Assembly (NCBI GenBank): GCA_035566895.1
Contig: DATMQA010000060.1
Coordinates: forward strand, 1 to 37,766
Direction: 5' to 3'
Source: DATMQA01 sp035566895
GTDB taxonomy: Bacteria; Verrucomicrobiota; Verrucomicrobiia; Limisphaerales; UBA8199
DNA length: 37,766 nucleotides
Part shown: piece after piece, positions 24,271-32,155 of the stretch
Layout of the letters: each line of letters opens with the position of its first letter
How positions within the stretch are numbered: position 1 is the stretch's first letter
The notes under the pieces: generated by a model
Database searches by the model: none
What the model saw: the letters and a program-made list of their open reading frames with translations, nothing else
What the model was told of the DNA's origin: nothing
Made by a program: the position numbers and the translations under genes

Positions 24271-26763
24271 ATGACCTTGCTGTCACCTGAAATGGCCGGA
24301 CTTCGGATTCATTTTTGCCTTGGCCTGCTGGCCTGCCTGCCGCTCGCCGCCCAGGACCTCACGGTTCTCCGCACCGCCCAGGAAGTCCGCCGCCTGACCG
24401 CGGAGCAAGCCGACCGCCATTACCCCGTTCGGCTCGAGGGCGTGGTGACCTTCTTCGATCAAAAAATGCCGACCCGCCCCTTTCGATTCATTCAGGACGA
24501 AACTGCCGGCATTTATTTCTACCCGGAGGCTGCCGTCGGCAACCTCGCCCTGGCCACGGGGCAAAGGCTTGAGCTGGAAGGCGTAACGGGCAAGGGCGAA
24601 TTCGCCCCCATTGTCCTCGCTCATCGGATTCAAATCCTCGGAAGCGGAACCTTCCCGAAAGCCAGGCCGGTGTCCTTCGAGCAATTGATGAGCGGCCAGG
24701 AGGACAGCCAATTCGTCGAGATTCAAGGGACCGCTCGCTCTGTCCAACCGGATACGCCCACCAATTATTTTTCAATCGAAATTGCGACCGGGGACGGACG
24801 CGTGACCGCCTACGCCGTTGAGCTGCCTGTGGCGCGGGCGGCTGACTTGACCGACACCACTATCAAGGCGCGTGGGGTTTGTCTGACCCAGTTTAATTTG
24901 CGCCGGCAGTTGTTCGATGTCAGGCTCATCATTCCTCGCCGGGAAGATCTGCTGGTAGAAAAGGGCCCGCCCCGGGCTGACCCTTTCGCCATTCCCACCC
25001 AGGCGATTGGCAGCCTGCTGCAGTTCGCCCCCGAAGCCACTTATGGGCACCGCGTCAAGGTTTCCGGCACCGTGACCTGCCGCCAAAACGACAGCGCTTT
25101 GTACATGCAGGACGAAACCGAGGGTCTGTATGCCGAAACCAGCGAGCCTGGCCGCCTCGCTCCCGGCGACCGGGTTGAGATCCTGGGCTTTCCCGCCAAA
25201 GGGGAGTACACCCCGATGCTGCAGGACACTGTTTTTCGCAAGGTCGCCTCAGGTCCCGAGCCTCCGCCCGACCGCGTAAGTGCCGACGAGGCCCTGAAAG
25301 GAACTCATGACTGCCGCCTGGTTCGCATCGAAGCCACGGTCTTGAATCGTTCGCAACGAGGCCGCGAAGAGTTCCTGGTTCTCCAGGCCGGAAGCTTTAT
25401 CTTTCAGGCTTCGCTCGAAAGTCCGGGCCGCGGAGTCGAATTCGCGCGGCTCCAGAACGGCAGCAAGGTCGCCGTCACCGGAGTTTGCCTGATCGAGAAA
25501 GGCGGTGGCTGGTTCGCCGGTGAAGATTGGCGTGCCAAATCGTTCCGTCTCCTCTTGCGGTCGGCCGGGGATGTCTTTGTCCTCCAACGCCCCCCTTGGT
25601 GGACGCTGCAGAAGCTGTTGTGGGCGCTCGCCCTGCTGGGCCTGGTAATCCTCGGGGCGTTTGCGTGGATCGCCGTTCTGCGGCGTCGCGTTCAAAAGCA
25701 AACCCGCATCATCAGCCAGAAACTCCAGGCCGAGGCCGCCTTGAAGGAGCGTTACCTCGACTTGTTCGAAAACGCCAATGACATCGTTTATACTCACGAC
25801 CTCCAGGGCCGGCTGACTTCGATCAATGAGGCCGGCGAACGCATCCTGCAGCGCCGCCGCGATGAAATCCTCTCCCATAACATCGTCGAATGGGTCGTGC
25901 CGGACCAACAGCCCGCCGCCCGCCAGTGGCTCGAAGAGGTCCTTAAGGATTCCGCCCCGCCAACGGTCGAATGGGACTTTGCCGGGGCTTCCGGCCAGCC
26001 GATCAAACTGGAAATCAGCACCCGGCTCATCCGGCAAAACGGCCACGTGGCCGAGGTGGAAGGCATTGCCCGCGATATCACCGAACGCAAACGCCTCGAA
26101 CGCGAGCTGCTGGAGATCAGCAACCGCGAGCAGCGCCGCATCGGCCACGATTTGCATGATGGCGTCTGCCAGCAGTTGGTCGGCATCGCCTACCTCACCG
26201 AGACCCTGGCCGACCGTTTGCAGGAGAAAGGGGTCACTGAAGCCACTGACGCCGAGCGTATCAGCTACCTGATTAACAGCGCACTGACGCAGACCCGCGG
26301 CGTCGCCCGTGGCCTTTTTCCTGTGCGCCTCGAGGAAAATGGCCTGGTCTCCGCCCTCGAGGAATTGGCGGCCAACGCCAGCACGCTCTTCCAAATCCCT
26401 TGCTCGTTTTCCTTTCACGATCCGCCCGAAACGGTGGACAACGGCGTTGCCCTCCACCTATACTACATCGCGCAGGAAGCCATCGCCAACGCCACCAAAC
26501 ATGGCCAGCCCAAACACGTGAATATGACGCTCCAGCCTTTCAAAGACCGTTTTGCCCTGGCGGTCCAGGACGACGGCGTCGGCTTCTCCTCCACTGGCGG
26601 TGCCCAGACGGGCATGGGCCTGCGCATCATGCGCTATCGCGCTCAGGTCATTGGCGCCGCCCTCGAAGTCAAAAGCACGCCGGGTGACGGCACGACCGTG
26701 ACCTGTCTCTTCGTCCCGGTTTCTCGTGAGCCCGTGCGCAACCCTCAACCGGCCCTGAGATAA
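24271..26763 (+). CDS. NarL-type sensor histidine kinase with periplasmic OB-like repeats and PAS, 830 aa
   Basis: Signal/anchor start (MAGLRIHFCLGLLACLPLAAQ), then a periplasmic sensor with two or three related OB-like repeats: about 51-125 (FRFIQDETAGIYFYPE) and about 255-325 (ALYMQDETEGLYAETS), perhaps a third at 350-430. Membrane helix about 446-470 (LLWALALLGLVILGAFAWIA). PAS about 494-600. HisKA_3 with GHDLHDGVCQQL; H629 is the likely phosphorylation site. HATPase_c at about 735-820 with N-box QEAIANATKHG and G-box DDGVGF. Starts at TTG 24226, GTG 24229 or ATG 24292 are possible; 24271 is a compromise. The response regulator follows after eight bases. Probably senses an extracellular ligand, possibly glucan-related. 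Confidence 0.93.
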   Translation: MTLLSPEMAGLRIHFCLGLLACLPLAAQDLTVLRTAQEVRRLTAEQADRHYPVRLEGVVTFFDQKMPTRPFRFIQDETAGIYFYPEAAVGNLALATGQRLELEGVTGKGEFAPIVLAHRIQILGSGTFPKARPVSFEQLMSGQEDSQFVEIQGTARSVQPDTPTNYFSIEIATGDGRVTAYAVELPVARAADLTDTTIKARGVCLTQFNLRRQLFDVRLIIPRREDLLVEKGPPRADPFAIPTQAIGSLLQFAPEATYGHRVKVSGTVTCRQNDSALYMQDETEGLYAETSEPGRLAPGDRVEILGFPAKGEYTPMLQDTVFRKVASGPEPPPDRVSADEALKGTHDCRLVRIEATVLNRSQRGREEFLVLQAGSFIFQASLESPGRGVEFARLQNGSKVAVTGVCLIEKGGGWFAGEDWRAKSFRLLLRSAGDVFVLQRPPWWTLQKLLWALALLGLVILGAFAWIAVLRRRVQKQTRIISQKLQAEAALKERYLDLFENANDIVYTHDLQGRLTSINEAGERILQRRRDEILSHNIVEWVVPDQQPAARQWLEEVLKDSAPPTVEWDFAGASGQPIKLEISTRLIRQNGHVAEVEGIARDITERKRLERELLEISNREQRRIGHDLHDGVCQQLVGIAYLTETLADRLQEKGVTEATDAERISYLINSALTQTRGVARGLFPVRLEENGLVSALEELAANASTLFQIPCSFSFHDPPETVDNGVALHLYYIAQEAIANATKHGQPKHVNMTLQPFKDRFALAVQDDGVGFSSTGGAQTGMGLRIMRYRAQVIGAALEVKSTPGDGTTVTCLFVPVSREPVRNPQPALR

Positions 26764-26771
26764 AGTCGCTT

Positions 26772-27443
26772 ATGGATCAGCCCTCGCCCGAAAAAAACCG
26801 CCTCCTCATCGTGGACGACCACCCTCTGTTCCGGGAGGGGCTTCGCCAAATCATCGAGCGTGACGCCGACCTCATCGTCTGCGGCGAGGCGGCCGATGCC
26901 ACCGAAGCGCTCCAGGCCATCCCTCAACTCAAGCCCGACCTCGTCCTGGTAGACATCTCACTGGGCAGCGGCAACGGCATCGACCTGGTCAAGGCCATCA
27001 AAAACCAATACGACGAGCTCCCGGTTCTGGTGGTTTCGATGCACGATGAATCTCTCTACGCCGAACGCTCGCTGCGCGCCGGCGCCATGGGTTATGTCAT
27101 GAAACATGAGCCGGGCAAAACCGTCAAAGCCGCTATTCACAAAGTTCTGAGCGGCGAGATTTATCTCAGCGAAAAAATGTCCTCCTCGGTCATCTCGAGG
27201 TTCATGCGCGGCCAGGGCGACCGGCCCAGCTCGCCGCTCGAACTGCTCAGCGACCGCGAACTGGAGGTCTTCCGCTTATTGGGCCAGGGCAAGGGCACGC
27301 GTCAAATCGCCCAGGACCTCAGCGTCACGATCACGACCATCAACTCCTTCCGCAACCGCATCAAAGAAAAACTCCACCTGAAAAGTGCCACCGAAGTCAT
27401 GCTTCATGCCATTCAGTGGTCCCGTGAGGAAGCTTTGAAATAA
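26772..27443 (+). CDS. NarL/FixJ-family response regulator, 223 aa
   Basis: Receiver domain (about 10-130) with acidic pair D15/D16, phosphoacceptor D61 in LVLVDISL, S93-region SMHDES and the conserved K in GYVMKHEPG. LuxR-type helix-turn-helix at about 157-213 (LSDRELEVFRLLGQGKGTRQ, then a basic recognition helix). DNA-binding transcription regulator paired with the kinase upstream by an eight-base gap. Regulon not visible; the adjacent glucan-degradation genes are the natural candidates. Its stop codon ends one base from the 3' end of the tRNA-Arg gene on the other strand. Confidence 0.96.
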   Translation: MDQPSPEKNRLLIVDDHPLFREGLRQIIERDADLIVCGEAADATEALQAIPQLKPDLVLVDISLGSGNGIDLVKAIKNQYDELPVLVVSMHDESLYAERSLRAGAMGYVMKHEPGKTVKAAIHKVLSGEIYLSEKMSSSVISRFMRGQGDRPSSPLELLSDRELEVFRLLGQGKGTRQIAQDLSVTITTINSFRNRIKEKLHLKSATEVMLHAIQWSREEALK

Positions 27444-27444
27444 T

Positions 27445-27520
27445 TGGTACCCCCACCCCGAATTGAACGGGGATCCACAGTTTAGGAAACTGCTGCTCTA
27501 TCCATTTGAGCTATGGGGGC
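27445..27520 (-). tRNA. tRNA-Arg (CCT)
   Basis: 76 nt including encoded CCA. Acceptor stem GCCCCCA pairs with TGGGGGT (first pair G:U); D-arm AGCTCAAATGGATAGAGC; anticodon loop TTCCTAA in the stem GCAGT/ACTGT (outer pair G:U), anticodon CCT, reading AGG; T-arm CCCCG-TTCAATT-CGGGG. The 3' end is one base from the response regulator stop, tail to tail. Confidence 0.95.
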
Positions 27521-27688
27521 GCTCGAACAAATGTTACGCAGTCGGCGCCCCTTCGCCAGCGGAAATTTGGGCTGGCCGATGGGTCCACCCTCACCGCCCT
27601 CGATACCCTCCAAAATCGCCAAGCCTATCCTCCCGGGCCGTGGTCCCGCCCCAAAAACACGATGACAAAGGCTTGAACTTCGACCCGA

Positions 27689-28579
27689 ATGCCGCTTAAT
27701 CTGGCTCTGATGCAGAAGCCGATTGAACCCGGATTGACTAAGTGGCCCTTTTTTCTCGGCGACGCTCTGCTGCTGGGAGCAGCCGGGTTCGTCTATCACC
27801 AGAGCAAGCCGCCGATGGGGCTCTGGGAGATGGCCCTGGCGGTTGGTTGTGTGGCGGCGGGCGCGATTTTGAGCATCGTCCCTTTCCTCCTGGAGCATCG
27901 CGCCGCGGTAAAGTTAGTCGAGGCCGGGATGCTGACCTCGGTGGTTTCTCAAATCCAGAACCTGGAAGCCATTGCCGGCCAAATCAGCGGCGCCACGGGC
28001 CGCTGGCAGGACGTCCAGGACGGAGCTGAAAAGACGTCGGCAGCGGCTAAGGGGATTGCCGACCGGATGACCGCGGAGGCCAAGGCCTTCACGGAATTCA
28101 TGCAACGCGCCAATGATACCGAAAAAGCGACGCTGCGGCTGGAGGCTGAAAAATTGCGCCGGGCAGAAACCGAGTGGCTGCAGGTGCTGGTGCGGTTGCT
28201 CGATCACACCTATGCGCTGCATTCAGGGGCGCTGCGCTCCGGCCAGCCGAACTTAATCGAGCAACTCGGAAATTTCCAGAATGCCTGCCGCGAGGCCGCC
28301 CGCCGCGTTGGGCTGACGCCCTTCGCAGCGACTCCCGCCGAGCCCTTCGATACCCAACGCCACCAGGTCCTGGAGGGCAATGGCGCACCCTCGGCCGGGG
28401 CGGTCGTGGCTGAAACCATCGCCAGCGGCTACACTTTTCAGGGACGGCTGCTGCGTCCGGCACTCGTGCGCCTGGATGGCAACGGAAAGGGAAGTTCTCG
28501 CGTAGAGGAAACGCCTATCGCCGAAACTCCAAACACCAAACACCAGGCTCCAGAAAAACTTCAAGATTCAAAGCCCTAA
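27689..28579 (+). CDS. Membrane-anchored GrpE-like protein, 296 aa
   Basis: Two hydrophobic segments near the N-terminus (about 19-36 and 45-67), a long charged coiled-coil-like region (about 85-170) and a C-terminal beta domain (about 210-265) with PFDTQRHQVLEG and SGYTFQGRLLRPALVRL. This matches the GrpE head pattern FDPxxHEA...GYxxxxRLLRPAxVxV. GrpE is normally a soluble DnaK nucleotide-exchange factor; a membrane-tethered version would place such activity at the inner membrane. No dnaK or dnaJ is adjacent. The C-terminal 30 residues are low-complexity and partly encoded by the left arm of the inverted repeat at 28531. ATG at 27710 is an alternative start. Homology is by pattern, so function is inferred. 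Confidence 0.75.
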   Translation: MPLNLALMQKPIEPGLTKWPFFLGDALLLGAAGFVYHQSKPPMGLWEMALAVGCVAAGAILSIVPFLLEHRAAVKLVEAGMLTSVVSQIQNLEAIAGQISGATGRWQDVQDGAEKTSAAAKGIADRMTAEAKAFTEFMQRANDTEKATLRLEAEKLRRAETEWLQVLVRLLDHTYALHSGALRSGQPNLIEQLGNFQNACREAARRVGLTPFAATPAEPFDTQRHQVLEGNGAPSAGAVVAETIASGYTFQGRLLRPALVRLDGNGKGSSRVEETPIAETPNTKHQAPEKLQDSKP

Positions 28580-28632
28580 CTAGCTTTGGGCTTGGTGTTT
28601 GGTGTTTTCCTGGAGCCTGGTGTTTGGTGTTT
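28531..28632. terminator. 23-bp inverted repeat between convergent genes
   Basis: The perfect 23-base arms 28531-28553 and 28610-28632 enclose 56 bases containing a smaller hairpin (CAAAGC/GCTTTG). The right arm continues into a GGTGTTT tandem run to about 28637. It is the only candidate terminator between the GrpE-like gene and rplW, so it may act in both directions. The left arm lies inside the GrpE-like coding sequence. Confidence 0.7.
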
Positions 28633-28650
28633 GGTGTTTTTAGCCGCCGG

Positions 28651-28932
28651 TCAGGTCAACACGATTTTGTCCCCCGCTTTCAGGGTGACAATCGCCTTTT
28701 TCCAATCCGCTGCCTGCCCGGCTTGCTTGGTGCGCTGGCGGCGGTATTTGCCCATTACATTGAGAGTGTTGATCTTCACCACCTTGACCTTGAACAGATC
28801 CTGGACCGCCTGGCGGATCTGGGTCTTGTTGGCGCGGCGGTCGGCCACCACCGTGTACTGGTTGTACTTTTCCCCCTGCCGCGTGCCCTTCTCGGTCAGG
28901 CGCACCGTTTTGACAATTTCGAAAGCGTTCAT
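28651..28932 (-). CDS. rplW: 50S ribosomal protein L23
   Basis: 93 aa, normal length. Near the exit tunnel, where it docks trigger factor and SRP. Features: NAFEIVKTVRLTEKG start, YTVVADRRANKTQIRQAVQ and the VVKINTLNVMGKYRR loop. Start ATG is one base from the rplD stop, with AAGGA ahead of it, so translation is coupled. It is the last gene of this cluster: rplB and the rest of the usual S10 operon do not follow. Confidence 0.97.
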   Translation of the reverse strand: MNAFEIVKTVRLTEKGTRQGEKYNQYTVVADRRANKTQIRQAVQDLFKVKVVKINTLNVMGKYRRQRTKQAGQAADWKKAIVTLKAGDKIVLT

Positions 28933-28933
28933 G

Positions 28934-29560
28934 TTATTCCTTGGTCAGACGCGCTTCGACCTGTTCGAAAGCGCCCCGGGTAAAAACGAGCTTGTCCGGG
29001 CGCAACACGTCGTAAGTATTGAGTGAATCGCTGGTGGCCAGGGCCACGTTCGGGAGGTTCCGCGAAGCCAGCGCCAGGTTTTTGTCGGACGCCTGCGCGA
29101 CAAACAGCGCGCTGCCCTTCAGTTCCAGCGCCGAGAGCAGGCTGATGAACTCTTTGGTCCGGGGTGATTCGAGTTTCAGCTCATCCACCAGGACGACATC
29201 GCCCGCGCGCAACCGCTCGGAGAGCGCCTTGCGCAGCGCGAGTTGCCTGGTTTTTCGCGACACTTTCTTGCCGAAATCGCGGGGCTTGGGTCCGAAGACC
29301 ACGCCGCCGCCGCGCCACAAAGGCGATTGGAAGGACCCGGCGCGAGCGCGGCCGGTCCCCTTCTGCCGCCAGGGCTTTTTGTTCGTGCCGGCGACTTCCC
29401 CGACGTTTTTAGTGCAAGCCGTGCCCATGCGCTGGGCGGCCTGGTAGGCGACCACCGTATCATGTACGGCTTGCGTGCCCTTGCCGTCTTCGATGAGCGG
29501 GAGTTTGACCTCCACCTCGCCCTGGTTGCCGCCTTTGATATCTTTGATTGTAAGCTTCAT
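28934..29560 (-). CDS. rplD: 50S ribosomal protein L4
   Basis: 208 aa. Early-assembly 23S rRNA-binding protein with a tunnel loop and, in some bacteria, an autoregulatory role. Loop GTNKKPWRQKGTGRARAG and SPLWRGGGVVFGPKPRDF are the conserved tunnel region; the second domain carries VVLVDELKLESPRTKEF. Follows rplC after a 54-bp spacer holding a 9-bp triple repeat. Confidence 0.97.
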   Translation of the reverse strand: MKLTIKDIKGGNQGEVEVKLPLIEDGKGTQAVHDTVVAYQAAQRMGTACTKNVGEVAGTNKKPWRQKGTGRARAGSFQSPLWRGGGVVFGPKPRDFGKKVSRKTRQLALRKALSERLRAGDVVLVDELKLESPRTKEFISLLSALELKGSALFVAQASDKNLALASRNLPNVALATSDSLNTYDVLRPDKLVFTRGAFEQVEARLTKE

Positions 29561-29572
29561 AACCCCTTGGAC

Positions 29573-29599
29573 TGAGTTAAATAGGTTAAATGAGTTAAA
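29573..29599. repeat. Three-unit 9-bp tandem repeat in rplC-rplD spacer
   Basis: TGAGTTAAA, TAGGTTAAA and TGAGTTAAA in tandem. No obvious protein-binding site. Confidence 0.85.
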
Positions 29600-29614
29600 C
29601 AGGCCAACTCGGCG

Positions 29615-30310
29615 CTACTTCTTCTTGGCCTCGGTCTTCTTGATGTTCTCGGGACGCTGGGCATGGGGTTTCCAGCCCTTAGGGCGTTTCTTGGATTCGC
29701 GGATCACGACATAATCGCCGTTGGAGCCGGGGATGGCGCCCCGGATCAGCAGGACGTTGTCAGCCTCGCGCACCTGGACGACTTCAAGATTCTGGGCGGT
29801 GCGGCGGACCTGGCCGAGGTGGCCGGGCATTTTCATCCCGCGCATCACCGTCCCCGGGAAGAGGCGCTGGCCAATGGCGCCCGAGCGGCGGTGCCACCCT
29901 TTGGCGCCGTGCGTCGAGTCGCCACCGCGAAACCCATGGCGAGCAACCACCCCCTCGAACCCCCGCCCTTTGGTGATGCCGATCGCATCCACAAAGTCCC
30001 CGGGCGCAAAAAGTGTCGCGCCGACGACATCGCCCGGCTTCACTTCTTTGGAGAAATTGCGAAATTCTTGAATCCGCTTCACGGGCGTGCCGTTGAACTT
30101 CTTGATGTGGCCGAGGAGCGGCTTGGTCAGGCGGTGTTCCTTCTGGTCGTCAAACCCGACCTGCACCGCATTATAGCCGTCGCTCTGCTGGGTTTTGCAC
30201 TGCAGCACGCGGTTGGGGCCGGCCAGGACGATCGTCACCGGAGTGATGATGCCTTTGGCGTCATAAATTCGCGTCTGGCCGAGTTTCTTTCCTAAAAGTC
30301 CGAGAGGCAT
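29615..30310 (-). CDS. rplC: 50S ribosomal protein L3
   Basis: 231 aa, slightly long for L3 (about 205-215 is common) because of a Lys-rich tail (PENIKKTEAKKK). Binds 23S rRNA near the peptidyl transferase centre. Core signature GFRGGDSTHGAKGWHRRSG then PGTVMRGMKMPGHLG. Start ATG gives MPLGLLGKKLGQTRIYD. Its 131-bp upstream spacer to rpsJ contains a TTGGATTA repeat and inverted repeats. Confidence 0.97.
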   Translation of the reverse strand: MPLGLLGKKLGQTRIYDAKGIITPVTIVLAGPNRVLQCKTQQSDGYNAVQVGFDDQKEHRLTKPLLGHIKKFNGTPVKRIQEFRNFSKEVKPGDVVGATLFAPGDFVDAIGITKGRGFEGVVARHGFRGGDSTHGAKGWHRRSGAIGQRLFPGTVMRGMKMPGHLGQVRRTAQNLEVVQVREADNVLLIRGAIPGSNGDYVVIRESKKRPKGWKPHAQRPENIKKTEAKKK

Positions 30311-30320
30311 AAGCGGGAAA

Positions 30321-30435
30321 TTGGATTATGGATTATTGGATTATTGGATTAATGAAAAGACGTAAGGAAGGTTGGAGCGGTGAGACACTCGAAGGTGTCC
30401 CCCATTAATCCAACAATCTACTAATCCATTAATCC
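30321..30435. repeat. TTGGATTA repeats and inverted arms in rpsJ-rplC spacer
   Basis: Imperfect TTGGATTA units run from 30321 to 30354. TTGGATTAATG (30344-30354) is the exact reverse complement of 30403-30413, and a second set of ATTAATCC units runs to 30435. Between them GACAC and GTGTC arms (in 30384-30399) form a nested hairpin. On the minus-strand mRNA this makes a large fold between rpsJ and rplC. Confidence 0.8.
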
Positions 30436-30441
30436 GGGTTG

Positions 30442-30750
30442 TCATATCTTGATGGTGATATCGACGCCGGCGGGAAGGTTGAGCTTCTTGAGTTCATCAA
30501 CCGTTTTTGCCGTGGGCTCGATGATATCAATCAGCCTCTTGTGGGTGCGTTGTTCGAAAGTCTCCTGGGATTTCTTGTCCGAGTGCGGGGAGCGCAGCAC
30601 GGTGAAACGCTCGACCCGAGTGGGTAGCGGAATGGGTCCGGCGACCCGCGCCCCGGTGCGTTTGACGGTATCCGCGATGTCGCGGGCGGATTGGTCTATG
30701 ACACGGTGGTCATAGGCCTTCAATCGGATACGAATGCGTTGTCCAGCCAT
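30442..30750 (-). CDS. rpsJ: 30S ribosomal protein S10
   Basis: 102 aa, standard length. 30S head protein and NusE antitermination partner. Contains the hallmark RIRLKAYDHRVIDQSARDI and GPIPLPTRVERFTVLRSPH. First gene of the S10 group here and preceded by its own promoter at 30822-30850, which separates it from the upstream Uma2 gene. Confidence 0.98.
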   Translation of the reverse strand: MAGQRIRIRLKAYDHRVIDQSARDIADTVKRTGARVAGPIPLPTRVERFTVLRSPHSDKKSQETFEQRTHKRLIDIIEPTAKTVDELKKLNLPAGVDITIKI

Positions 30751-30821
30751 ACAAAGAACAATTGTCTGTTAATGGTTTAGTAAAAACTGTCGCTTCACCG
30801 GTTCCGGGAAACGGAGGGCGG

Positions 30822-30850
30822 AATATAGGCAAAAGCTGATTGCTACGCAA
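30822..30850 (-). promoter_or_regulatory. Promoter for rpsJ
   Basis: On the minus strand: TTGCGT (30850-30845), 17-base spacer, TATATT (30827-30822). Directly after the -10 comes CCGCC, a GC-rich discriminator. The GCGGAATATAG block on the plus strand is shared with the rpsL promoter. Expected start about 30815, leaving a leader of about 65 nt. Confidence 0.7.
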
Positions 30851-30904
30851 CAGCTTTTTAGAGTTTTTTTACGCGAGGGGTAAAGTGCCCTCGAGAGCGG
30901 ACCC

Positions 30905-31486
30905 TCACTCCCAGTCCCATTCCTTGAAGAGGTCCGCGATGGGGAGGCGAAAGCCGGGCAACAGGTGCTCGCCGTCGAGTTCGCCACCGGGACCCAGCAA
31001 GCTGCGCTGGCTGAGCGAGCGGCAGATTTCCGCGCTCTCGGTTTCGGGATCGATAATCCAGGCGATTTGGGTGCCACTGGCGAAGAAATCCCGCAGGCGC
31101 GCGTCAATTTCCGCACGCGTATTGTCCGGCGAAAGGACTTCGACGGCCAGGTCGGGTGCGCCGGGGAAAAACTTGCGCGCTTTGGGGCTGAAACCCAGCT
31201 TGAGCAACCGCTCTTTGGGGATGAACGAGATATCGGGCGCCCGGCAGTTGCGGTTGATCATCCAATAGCCGGCGCTGGAACCGCGGAGGACACCCAGGCG
31301 ATGTTTGCGATTGAACTCGTGCAGAGCGACGAATAAACGACCGCAAATGCCCTCATGTTCATAGTTGTTTTTAGGGCTCATAACCAGTTCCCCATCCACA
31401 AGCTCGTGGATGAATCCCCCATCGGGAAGTGACTGCAATTCCTCCTCGGTCCAAACCTTTTTGGGAGGTTCTGATGTCGCAATCAT
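30905..31486 (-). CDS. Uma2-family (DUF820) endonuclease-fold protein, 193 aa
   Basis: PD-(D/E)xK restriction-endonuclease-like fold of the Uma2 family. Features: ELVDGELVMSP (28-38), APDISFI with D85, PDLAVEVLSP with E116, then IAWIIDPETESAEI and LDGEHLLPGFRLPIADLF. Family length is about 190. Function of Uma2 proteins is not well established; they are common in accessory DNA and multiply copied in some phyla. It lies in the minus-strand translation cluster, between the toxin relic and rpsJ, as an inserted accessory gene. Confidence 0.92.
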   Translation of the reverse strand: MIATSEPPKKVWTEEELQSLPDGGFIHELVDGELVMSPKNNYEHEGICGRLFVALHEFNRKHRLGVLRGSSAGYWMINRNCRAPDISFIPKERLLKLGFSPKARKFFPGAPDLAVEVLSPDNTRAEIDARLRDFFASGTQIAWIIDPETESAEICRSLSQRSLLGPGGELDGEHLLPGFRLPIADLFKEWDWE

Positions 31487-31564
31487 ATGCGGAAATTACC
31501 CGCTTTTTGGCAAAGTGTCGAGGGAGAAAAGACCGGCTCCAGGTTCCGGCAGTTGCCCCTCGGC

Positions 31565-31895
31565 TCACGCGAAAAGCTCGCGAATCTTCGTTCGAACCTC
31601 TTGCAATTTCGACCGCGTAACTTTGCCGGCCGCGTAAAGGATCACCGAGGCCTCGACCGTGAAAAGACGATTGGCGCGGATGAAGCTGTCCTCGGCCAAG
31701 CGACCACGTTCGAAATCGGCATGAGCTAAAGCGACCGAATAGGCGTCGAAGTGCGCCTGGCTGGTGATCTGGCAGAGAATCAAATCATCCTCCCTTCAAC
31801 TCGGCGACCACCAAAGCCGGACGGCGTTTGCCAGCTTGAAGATTGGTTTGCGGAAAGGGCAGGACTACAACTTCGCCGGCTAAAGGCTTGCCCAT
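31565..31895 (-). pseudogene. MazF/PemK-like toxin, frameshifted
   Basis: ATG 31895 opens MGKPLAGEVVVLPFPQTNLQ, then AGKRRPALVVAELKGG and TGA at 31785. Dropping one G near 31788-31793 joins this to the frame DDLILCQITSQ...KIRELFA ending at 31565, giving about 110 residues, the usual MazF size, with the family pattern GEVVxxPFPxTxxxxxKxRPALV and ITSQ. MazF toxins are ribosome-independent mRNA endonucleases. The start overlaps the antitoxin stop by 16 bases, as expected for a toxin-antitoxin pair. The break could be a real mutation, an assembly error, or (less likely) a programmed frameshift. Confidence 0.78.
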
Positions 31896-32074
31896 GCCGC
31901 GTCCTCCTCGGGCGTGTTCCAGCCCTTCGCAAGGGCAGACTCACTCAGCAGCAAACCATTGAAGCGGTCTTCGTCCGACCGCAGCCTAAGAAAGCGCGCG
32001 AAATCATACACCTCGCGCTGCAGCGGCTCGTTCAAAGCGGCCACTTCCTTCTCAATCAAATCACGCGTGCTCAC
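31880..32074 (-). CDS. DUF2281-like antitoxin, 64 aa
   Basis: Small acidic protein starting at GTG 32074: MSTRDLIEKEVAALNEPLQR, then EVYDFARFLRLRSDEDRFN. The LI-x-E-hydrophobic-L-x-x-x-LQxEVxDFxxFL pattern is that of DUF2281/VapB-like antitoxins; the C-terminal half would wrap the toxin. Overlaps the toxin start by 16 bases and lies 81 bp after fusA. The antitoxin frame is intact whereas the toxin frame is broken. Confidence 0.75.
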   Translation of the reverse strand: MSTRDLIEKEVAALNEPLQREVYDFARFLRLRSDEDRFNGLLLSESALAKGWNTPEEDAAWASL

Positions 32075-32155
32075 GCTCGAAATATGGCATTCTCGAACCG
32101 GTGAAGCAAAGCACCAATTTAGCGCAATTTCGGCCGGGAGTTCTGCGTGCTCGCT

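Noticed and set aside
25249..26457. 402-codon minus-strand frame
   Set aside because: Antisense to the histidine kinase catalytic region.
27445..27520. tRNA-Arg as an attachment site of an integrated element
   Set aside because: No integrase, and no duplicated tRNA 3' end noticed in the window.
30883..30902. CGAGGG...CCCTCG hairpin after the Uma2 gene as an intrinsic terminator
   Set aside because: On the minus strand it is followed by an A-run rather than a T-run.
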